Shown: positions 52,297 to 64,000 of the stretch, in pieces | Layout of the letters: every line of letters begins with the position of its first letter | Numbering within the stretch: the stretch's first letter is position 1 | From: Chrysomallon squamiferum | Taxonomy: Eukaryota; Mollusca; Gastropoda; Neomphalida; Peltospiridae | Length of the DNA: 64,000 nt | NCBI GenBank assembly: GCA_012295275.1 | Contig: CM022670.1 | Location: 934,001-998,000 of the forward strand | Direction: 5' to 3' | Notes under the pieces: model-generated | Database searches by the model: none | Told to the model about the DNA's origin: nothing | The model's input: only the letters and a program-made list of their open reading frames with translations | Translations under genes and position numbers: made by a program

Positions 52297-54959
52297 TATA
52301 TATTTATACAAATTAATAAAATGACCACTTAAGAAATCTGGCCAAAGAATATTAAAATTTAGACATGTAGATATTTCATTATCACTTATTTATTATATTT
52401 AATATTAAATTTATACCTCAGAGGAATACACCAAACACTGCCCCTTCTCTGTAAGTCAATATTTCTATTTATTAAATAAATAGCCCACCTCAGGAAAGAA
52501 AAAAAAAAAGCATTCTCTTTATGCAGAACAAACCGTCTCAAAATATAGAAAATTTAAAAAAATATATTAAACATTAAGATAATTTAACTTATATAAAAAA
52601 AAATAATGTAACTTTTATATTTACCATAATATTTTGGAAACTCTTAACTCATGTTGAAAAAAAGTTTTTGGATAATTTAAACTTTTTGGAAATTATATTG
52701 TAATTTTAATTATTATTATTATTTTTTTAAGTTTTTTTTTTTAACATCGTTATTTACTTTTTTGGAAAAGGTATTTAAAAAAATGTTCCTTTAGTATTTT
52801 TCTTCCAGACAAATATTTTATTAAATTTAAAAACAAAAACAGAACTTATTTTCCATATATAAAGTTCATTCACAAAATGACTGTTTCAATACTTGTAACC
52901 AAGTGTAGTTGTGTAGAGAGTAGCATTGTTTTTCTGTGGCTTTTCAGCTCATTCTATTCTTGCAAACTGGCCTAAAGGAAATTTTCAAATACTCAAATTC
53001 ATAAGGTGCAACTATTGTGGCCTCTTTTCTGAAGCACTGAAATACTGCAGAAAGTATTTTACATTTTGGTTAACACTGAAAATAATTTTAAATGTTTTAC
53101 AGACTTCGGAATCCATTAATAATGACATGGTTTCTGAATGTCAATACAGTATTATTTTCAAAAGTTTCAAGATATTTATTTTATTTTTATGCAGTTAAAT
53201 ACTTTTTGAGATATTAATATACCAGCTTCCATTACTTTTCAAATCATTACCTATTAAGGAAGTGTTTTGTTTCTGTTGCTATAGTAACAGTTAAATACCC
53301 ACATTGTGCCTTCACGAACGTGCTTGTTTTTAGCACACAGTAAAGGTTAGTGACTTGCTTGTTAATAAACAAATTCTGTTCATTATAAATGTATGAATCT
53401 CGTTTTGTCAAAATATTGTATGCATGTTGTCTTTTCTTTAAAAAAACAACAAAAAAACAAAAAACAAGACTTTTTTCTACTTTCTTGTTTGTTAGCCCTA
53501 GTTAATGCTGTTAACCATATTATTATTATTATTATTGTTATTATTATTTTTATTATTATTATTATTAATTTTATTTAATATGAAAAATTTGTATCCCACC
53601 GCCAGTTTGCAAGAAAGATTTCATAGCCCTGATGTTCAGCATAATACAACTTTTTTCCATTGTTTGGACCACAATGTATCTGTTTGCCAGGTTTCTGTCA
53701 TGTTCACATTCCACTTTGCACTTTTAAAATCCATCTTTACTGGTCAAGTAATTGAACAGTGCTCTGTATTTTCTTATAGAACAGTTCATGGCTCCCAGAT
53801 ACGTGATTTTCAAAAAGCTTGTTACTTTCAAACACTGATTGTAGCTCTCCAGTAACTGAAAACAGCTTATTTGTTTCAACTTTGTTTCGTCGTATTTCAT
53901 TGGTTAAAACCCATCCAAAAGTCAAAAATACCTTATCTCAATATTATTTTTTTATTTATTTTTTTTTTTTTAATTTCAAACCGGGTCAAGTCACCCACTT
54001 AGGGAATAACCATTTTGAAAGTGTTTATAACTACTGTTATTAAATACTTACTGAGGTGAATTTTACAAAGAGACTGTAGAGCACTGGACATTACTGCACT
54101 AATAGAGATGTTTTAATTAAGATCGCCTTATTACGAGGAGCTGTCCATTCTTGAATGGTTCGGCTTACCCTCACTGGACACTGCTGGGAACCGTTTGTTT
54201 CAGTTAAATGGCACACTTCTACCCATTTGACAATGAACCTGATATCAGCACATCTTAGAAACACTTACAGAACAACTGTGTGCATTTATTCTTCTTAAAA
54301 AATTGTTATCACATTTTAATAGTTTTTCTTAGAATTCTAATTTTCATTTTTCACTGGACTTTTTTTTTTTTACAATATGGATCTGGCTAGTTAATCTCTC
54401 AGAATATTTCAGAACTCAAATTCATAATCAGCAGACACCGTGACATCAGTTACATTTAGAATCATTTCACCAGAAACCTTCTTTTTTCTTTCTTTTTTTA
54501 AATTAATAAAGTTAAAAATTAAATCATTATGACCTATATTTCATAAATGTGTAACATTCCATTACTGTTAGGCCATATTGTTCAACATTACACTAATATA
54601 CTTTTTTGTGTTTATATATTTATTTATATATTTATTTTAAAACTCATCACAGAAGTGTACCAGTTAACTTGGATGTTCCTTCATTGCCAACAGATTATCA
54701 AAACTGAAAAAACAAAACAAGAAAAGGTGCTGTCTTCTATCCTTAAAAAAGTAATAATATTGTGCAAATTATTAAAAAGGAATTGTTTAGAATATTATAT
54801 TCAGATATATATATATGTGAATGTTAAATTGTTTCTCAGTTAGAATTTGTTTTTCATTTTTTTTTTTTTTTTTTTTTTTTCAGTCATTTTATGTTTAGAA
54901 TGTTTCTATCAAGGTCCCAGGAAGGTGACTTGTTTGTGTTTTTGCAAAATCATTTTAAA

Positions 54960-54991
<32 letters not shown>

Positions 54992-55436
54992 ACAAAACTA
55001 CTAAATCTAAAATAACTGAGTATGACATTGTTGCTCTGTTTTGAACCAAAATTTTTACTAAAATATGCACTAATTTCGGCTGGTTTATTTATTTTGTGTT
55101 TGTCCTTTTACAAAAAATTATAAAAAAATCATTAAAAAAAAAAAATATTATAAAAATTAAAAAAAAAAAAAAAAAAAGTATAAAATTTTTTTTGAAGACT
55201 AAAACGAAACAAACTGAAGCAAATGCAATATAGTTATGTTTTTATAGTTCTGTAGAAGTGAAGAGGAAGCCACTTCCGAGGTTGTTTTTTTGATCTCTCT
55301 CTATTCGTTTGAAGATTTTTAAACTTTTTCATGTTAACTTATATAAGCCATCAATTAATTGTATGTTGGTAAGTCAGTTTTATTATTGTATATTCCACTC
55401 ATACGTTTGTTATGAGTGAAACTGAATATGGTATTC

Positions 55437-55442
55437 AATAAA
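55437..55442 (+). terminator. Candidate distal polyadenylation signal
   Basis: AATAAA followed within 10-25 bases by a GT/T-rich stretch (GTATTTTGTTTGC). This is the most canonical poly(A) site context downstream of brat and marks the likely end of its longest transcript. Confidence 0.4.
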
Positions 55443-55465
55443 GTATTTTGTTTGCTTCATGCCGT

Positions 55466-56909
55466 TTTCATTTTTTATTTTTTACTAGATTTAACACTTG
55501 TCATTATTAACTCTTCAGCTGCCTTCAGCTTCACTGGGAAGTCTTAGCGAAACTGCTCTCTGGGAAATGCACATTACTGCATGGTTACAGCAGGCTAGGG
55601 CTGTGGTTAGGTAAATGTCAGTCTGTACTGTGTATGTGAATTTGTGTTTCTCATATTTGCCTGGTTTAAACTGATGTTTGAAATACAGCTAGTCCAGCAA
55701 AACGGTAAAAGAATCCCAAGTTTTGCCTTGACTCGGTTAATGTACTTTTTGAAACGATTTTTATCATGCAAGTCCATGATACCATTATTTAATATATTTA
55801 TAAGTGTTCTTTCATCAGCCATTTTAATTTCAAAAGAAATATTGAATAATTTAGGGTCTTCTCAAATGTGATTATTTCTGACTTAATTTTCTGTTTTTAC
55901 CAATAATCATGTAGCGTAAATCAGGAAGTAAATATGAGGTTCTTGTGTCTGCATTTGCAGATAAATCAATATTAGTGTGAAATGTATACATGCAACTAGT
56001 ACTGTTAGAAGTGTTTCCTGCCAGTAAAACTGACTCGATGAAAATGTTAAATTAATAACAACAAAAATAATCATAAATTAAAAAAATAATAATAAATAAT
56101 AAATATAAATAATGGGGGAAAAATAAATAATAATAAAAACAAAACAATGTAAGTAGATACCAGGATTAATCATATATTTTTAATAAGTGATGCTGAAACT
56201 CTATAAGTTAATCAAATCAATTGATTTAAATGTTTTAGATTAATTCTTAATTTCATCATTTTTATACAATATTTTTATTTTATCAAATGACAAAGAAAAC
56301 GAATTTGCTATTACTGATAATATATTTATGCAGCAATAATAATAATGATAATGATAATGATAATAACAACAATAACAATAATACAAAGAAAAATTTAAAT
56401 ATGTAAATGAATAAAGTAAGTTAAAAAAAATTAAAATAAATAAACAAGAAAACAAATATTCTAATATTTCTGTAACGTTTCTATAGGAGTAAATTGTTGA
56501 TTAAAACATCATTACATTTAAATATTAATTATTAGCAGACACAGACATCTTGTGTAAAGAAACAGCAATGGCTGGATGGCAAATAGCTAAAAAATCGAAT
56601 TTTAGATTAGCAGCTCAGAGTGGATTAAAATGAGGCTGCAAAACAAAACTCAAGACCTCATAAATAATTAAAACAAATTTTATTTATAATCATCACTTTT
56701 TCTTTCTCAGAGCTGAAACGTAAATATATACTGAAACACAATAGTTACTGAAATAAAAACAAGACTGTGTCCTCGTCTTTCACTCACACACAAATAACAA
56801 AACAATTAGTTCGCAGTAAAAAAAAATTAACAAAATCTTGTCATTTATTTACATTATATATCTTTGGAATTCATATAAAATAAAATACTTTCGTAAAATT
56901 CAATCAAAT

Positions 56910-56959
<50 letters not shown>

Positions 56960-58043
56960 TTTAAAAAAAAGGGGAAAAAAAAGAAAATTGTGATAGCAGT
57001 TTTAACATTGATAGTTTGTTACACAACACTTCCTGTCTCTTAATTTGTAAAGTTTTAACCAGACCTGCTTAAATAAAACAACGAAGTGAAACTGCGTAAT
57101 AAACTTAATGTCACTGTGATGAAATTAATTCAGAAACTAACTAAATTCTTTCACTGAATTAATTTTTCATTCAGGAAGTAAGTTTAAACATGTGTTACAG
57201 AGTACCAGCCCTTGGCATGTTCTACATTTCAGTCACCTTATACAATGTTAAACATATTCTTCATGAATGAAATCTTGAACTATGATTGCGTTTATCTTGG
57301 TTTTTTTTTTTTTTTTTTTTTTTTCCTTACATGATGATTTAGTTTAATAATAATATCAGAAATAAATTTAAAAATAATAAAAATTGAAACTTACGTAAAA
57401 CTTGGAGTTATGATTTATAGGTATTGTAGATTAACCAGTGCAAAATAAATATAACAATCTTGTGAAAAAAGACACTTCTATTAAACAATTATACTTTTTT
57501 CTCCCTTAGATCTACATCTGTAAATTATATTAATTTTCTCTCTTAAATTATAATCAGCGATTTTCAATATTCAATTTTTGTTTTATGGGGTTAGCATTCA
57601 TTCATTCATTCATTCATTCATTCATTCACTCACTCACTCAGTGACATTTTGGTTAAATTAGGCCAAATCAAAAGAATTTTGTTTCACATTCCAGCATATT
57701 TTAATAATATATGTTACACATGAAAAATATTTGTTGAATAATAATGAGACAAGAGAAAAAATTCAATGAAATATTTTATTTCTAAATAGACAAGAAAGTA
57801 CAGGCCACAATTCTTTGTTAGAGATACACCAGCCTTGAAAACTTGCCAGATATCAAACCTATGTATTGGCTTCATGAATATCAGTCCTGTACCCACAGAT
57901 CCTCAAAAACCCAAAGCCACCCCCATCTACATATAACCAAAATAATGCACTGCTCTACATTATGTCATCCAAAAATGTGATTAAAATTCCATTAATGGAT
58001 ATTAAATAAAACAAAAATATGATCCACATGGTAATAATTAATG
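55466..58043. other. Intergenic DNA between brat and the Maf gene
   Basis: No gene was supported. It contains an (AAT)n run at 56,911-56,959, (ATTC)n passing into (ACTC)n at 57,597-57,640, and a T run at 57,300-57,324. A reverse-strand AATAAA (TTTATT at about 57,776) could serve the convergent Maf gene. Confidence 0.5.
56911..56959. repeat. (AAT)n microsatellite
   Basis: About 16 trinucleotide units in intergenic DNA. Confidence 0.95.
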
Positions 58044-59051
58044 TTAAGACTTCTTATATGATGATGAATATAAACAAGCAAGTTCTTTGGAAAATCTGTG
58101 CAAGGGTAAACCCATCACATTAAAGTAATCTCCCTTGATTGCCTCGACCAGAGTTCCACCTAGTGACTGAATACCATAGCCTCCAGCCTTGTCCCTGAAA
58201 ATACAGCAGTGTTTTAAACAGCAGGCAAAGAAAACCAAATTACTAACTTGACAAATAAGTAGATAAACAATATTAAAAATATAGTTTAAAAAAAGGTGAA
58301 ATAATAATATTATTAAAATATTGATGAAAACTATTTGAATCAGAATATATAATAAAAGTAAAAAAATGTTGTTTAATATCTGCTAATATTTATATGTTTA
58401 TTATTTTATATTATTCATTTAACCCAATACTGATTCAATATCAGCTTCAACCCAGAACACACACGTACATACACACATGGAAAATATTACAAACTCACAG
58501 TGGTTCTCCAGTGTTGATGTAACAGTTGATCATTTCTGGAGTCATTTCTGTCATCACAACTTCCGTAGACTCGGAAAACTGCTTTATTCTGAACTGTCCA
58601 TCTTCTGTCAGTGTTCCACCTGTAACAAAATAATAATAAAAAAATAAACAAAAAATAAATAAATACATAAATAAATAAATAGATAAATAAATTAAACAGA
58701 CCACCAGAAAAATAAAATAATAATAAATAAACAAATAAATTAAATAATTTTTTTTTTTTAAATTTAAATTTAAAAAAAGGAGAACACCTAAAATTAATTA
58801 GAATAAAACATTCTTCTGAGGAACAGTGGAAAATTCTAGAATGTCTTGAAAAACAGCATTTGACTGTACTTATGTTTCACTGAGAATAAAAGACAAAAAG
58901 GAAGAAATCTGGTTTTTGATTTAAAACTAAAGTGCACTGGAAGAGACAGAGATTCTGACTTGAAATATTATGCTTTTACCTTGAAATATACTTGACATTG
59001 AATTTGTTTACAAATGTAAGAATCAATATATAACAATTTATTATTATTTAA

Positions 59052-59104
<53 letters not shown>

Positions 59105-61292
59105 CTATAACAAGAATAATAATTTTCAATAAATTACAATAAGAATAAACACTGGTTCAACAGCATCTCATATGAACAGCTACTAGATCTTAAACTGACT
59201 TTATTTCTTTTGTAATGACAGAATGGGAGAGAATGTTTACTGTTATCATCCCAAGACTTCTCTGAACTACTGGAATCATTCAAAATGATTTTCTACTCAC
59301 ATGATAGCAAACATCACAAAGTATTGAATGGAATGCATCCAGATGGATGTATAACAATCCATTAACTAACAATTCCTTAGACAAATACACCAAAACTTAG
59401 CTAATATTTACTTATATCATTTGTTTTATACTGAATGTTACCTCAAAATTATATTGCAACTATTTTTTTTTTTTTTTTCCTAATACAAATTCTATAAAAA
59501 TTTATCAAGAAATATTTCTTTTGAAAAAATCTTTCATTGTTTACTGTTAGGAATCACAAGAAACATATCAGTAAAAGTTTCTGTTGTTTACTGAAAAACT
59601 TGATAGAAAATTTTAATAAAGAAGAAAGGTAAAATTACCTGCTAATGATGGAGGTGTTATGAGAACAACACCTGTATAAACTGTGTGAGTTCTACCACTG
59701 AATCTAAATACAAACAAAGTAATTATTTACAACTGTTAATTAGGTAGAAATAATCATATATATCTTATTATTGTTAAAGATTATTATTATTTATTAATTG
59801 ATATAAATAAATAAACAAATAATACAAAACTTGTAAAAACATTCCTCAGTTATTAAACTGTTATTAAACTGCAAAGAAAGGAAAAATATTATGAAATTTC
59901 AAAAATATTTATTGATATGTACATATATATATGTGTGTGTGTGTAATTATTTAATCTAAACACACATATGACAATAATGGTGTAAATATATATACTTGTT
60001 CCAAAATCAGTCTGTGTATTTTTGTGTACAATTATTGTTGTTCTTGTTGTTGTTATTATTAAAATTAATAAAATATATTCTGTAGAAATCCCAGTTATAA
60101 TCAAGTGAAATGTTATAAAATGTTTAAATGTTTACTTTGAAAGCATGTCAAATGCATCCTGATGATCTTTGGGTTTTTCATAAATTTTGTCATCCAGAGC
60201 CACCACAGTGTCTGCTCCTATAATCAAGTCAGGCAACTTCTGAATGTTTTATGCACAAAAACAAAAAAGAAATTTATTTTATTAAACATATATTGAAACT
60301 AATGTTTCTTTTTATCTGTTCTGTTAACAGGTGTTAATATTAAATATTTTATCATTACACCAAAACACACATAAACAGAAAAAAAAAATGTATTAAAATA
60401 ATAAAAATCTGAAAGCACAAAGGGGAATAACTTCAAGTAAATAATTAGTACATTCATATATCGATTTTATGGCAAAAAGTATTAAATTATTAAGAATAAT
60501 TAGCCTGAACTATACATTAATTAACTTTTAAATTACATTTTCTTGTTTTGAAAACTGCTTGGCAACAGCAAGTGTTTTAAGACGAGCATTTTCCATAGCA
60601 TAATGACTGGGATGTGAAAACTTGGCTTTGTCAAGATTTTCTTCAAATGATGACAACACAACTTCAAATTTCAGTCCCTGGTGGTGAAGGATTAAAATTA
60701 TAAAAAGTATATAAATAAATTAGAAAAATAAAAATTAGATACACAGTGTAATTTGCACAAAATTTGTTTAATGAGATAATAATTACTTCAAGTCAGTAAT
60801 ATATTTCATTACGTTTTTATAACATAATTGTCATATATTATTAACTATTTTAATAATGCTTGTAAAAGGTATTTGATATTTCTTTTTCTTTGACATGGCA
60901 GTAATGGACAGAAACAATAACTTTACATTATAACTTACGAGCATAAGCTATGTAAAAATATTAAGAAATCGTGATTACGACAGAAACAAACAAAAAAATG
61001 CCTCAGCTGTATCAGCTTTAAACACTGAGTAAGGAATATATATATTTTTAATTAAGTAGTAAAACGGTACAGTTTCATCACAGTCAATGAATCATCATTA
61101 TCTTCGATCTAGATATTAATATAAGTTTGTAATTTCTAAAATGAATAACTAATATAATGAATATTAAATATTTGTTATTCATTTTAGAAATTACAAACTT
61201 ACAACATTCTGGAGAATCTGCTTTCTACGAGGGGATCCACTTGCTAAAATAATTTTTTGTGCATTTAAAATGTTCATTATTGGTTGTAACAT
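58044..61292 (-). CDS. ASMTL: Maf-type nucleotide pyrophosphatase, ASMTL-like
   Basis: Six reverse-strand exons join in frame with GT-AG borders: 61292-61203, 60677-60537, 60239-60136, 59703-59639, 58619-58499 and 58194-58044, giving 223 residues. Maf proteins hydrolyse dTTP, UTP and modified nucleotides to monophosphates, cleaning the nucleotide pool. Family motifs are present: ASGSPRRK (17-24), [10 protein letters not shown], the catalytic IGADTVV with D87, YEKP (97-100), [12 protein letters not shown] and DKAGGYGIQ (175-183). The order and spacing match the N-terminal half of human ASMTL. The protein stops right after this domain, so it has no methyltransferase half, like bacterial Maf. 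ATGs at codons 1 and 6 are both possible starts. A near-perfect inverted repeat covers the exon 1 donor. It is divergent from ABHD18. Confidence 0.92.
59047..59101. repeat. (AAT)n microsatellite
   Basis: About 17 trinucleotide units in intron 4 of the Maf gene. Confidence 0.95.
61122..61201. repeat. Perfect inverted repeat, 28-bp arms, over a splice donor
   Basis: Arms 61,122-61,149 and 61,174-61,201 are exact reverse complements separated by 24 bases. On the reverse strand the right arm is the first part of Maf intron 1 and includes all but the first base of the donor GTAAGT (61,202-61,197). In the pre-mRNA the hairpin would pair the 5' splice site. Confidence 0.9.

Positions 61293-64000
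<2,708 letters not shown>

Larger units (their letters stand above)
44816..55465 (+). other. Presumed long brat 3' UTR
   Basis: No gene can be supported over these 10.6 kb. The plus strand is T-rich with many long T runs, as in long neuronal 3' UTRs. Possible polyadenylation signals occur at about 45,903 (AATAAA) and best at 55,437. Pumilio-type sites occur: TGTATATA (46,163, 49,389, 52,177) and TGTAAATA (52,002), though such AT-rich octamers are expected by chance here. A short GC-rich island lies near 45,500-45,560. Two MITE-like elements and a tRNA-like remnant lie within. Extent is inferred; RNA data would decide. Confidence 0.35.

Overview
The window is animal nuclear DNA and most probably from a mollusc or another lophotrochozoan. 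The genes have short exons, GT-AG introns and AATAAA-type signals. The sequence is very AT-rich and full of long CT/GA/AC/AAT microsatellites. The proteins are metazoan: a Brat-type TRIM-NHL protein that retains a RING finger, an arfaptin, a stand-alone Maf/ASMTL-like pyrophosphatase and ABHD18. One decayed repeat near 28.7 kb resembles, as I remember it, the tRNA-derived SINE that is widespread in molluscs. The species cannot be fixed from the sequence alone.

Layout. 0.25-0.54 kb: a GIY-YIG fragment of a Penelope-like retroelement. 3.6-5.2 kb (+): a four-exon gene for a small secreted cysteine-rich protein with cystine-knot character. 6.1-6.9 kb: an internally deleted, frameshifted MULE-type transposase relic. 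8.8-12.1 kb (+): a five-exon arfaptin-like BAR/AH-domain gene whose frame is broken once, in a run of five Gs. 12.1-22.8 kb: no supportable gene, only simple repeats and short tandem repeats. 22.8-23.1 kb: a CpG-richer segment ending in a good splice donor, a candidate promoter and first non-coding exon for the next gene. 23.1-42.5 kb: by that model a 19-kb intron, holding a SINE fossil, several minisatellites and one isolated exon-like ORF. 42.57-44.82 kb (+): the whole 747-codon brat coding region in one exon, followed by about 10 kb of sense T-rich DNA that may be a long 3' UTR ending at an AATAAA at 55,437. 58.0-61.3 kb (-): a six-exon Maf/ASMTL-like gene. 62.1-64.0 kb (+): the first four coding exons of ABHD18, head-to-head with the Maf gene across about 0.8 kb and cut by the right edge.

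The genes do not form a pathway. Brat is a translational repressor and ubiquitin-ligase-like protein, arfaptin acts at trans-Golgi membranes, Maf is a nucleotide-pool sanitiser, and ABHD18 is an uncharacterised alpha/beta-hydrolase. The features that most deserve a second look are two perfect inverted repeats with 28-29-bp arms (one spanning the 5' splice site of Maf intron 1, one inside ABHD18 intron 3), the secreted cysteine-rich gene, the arfaptin frame break, a minisatellite with an exact 129-bp duplication, and roughly 70-bp TTAA-flanked MITE-like elements in the presumed brat 3' UTR. I found no convincing wholly new multi-gene system.
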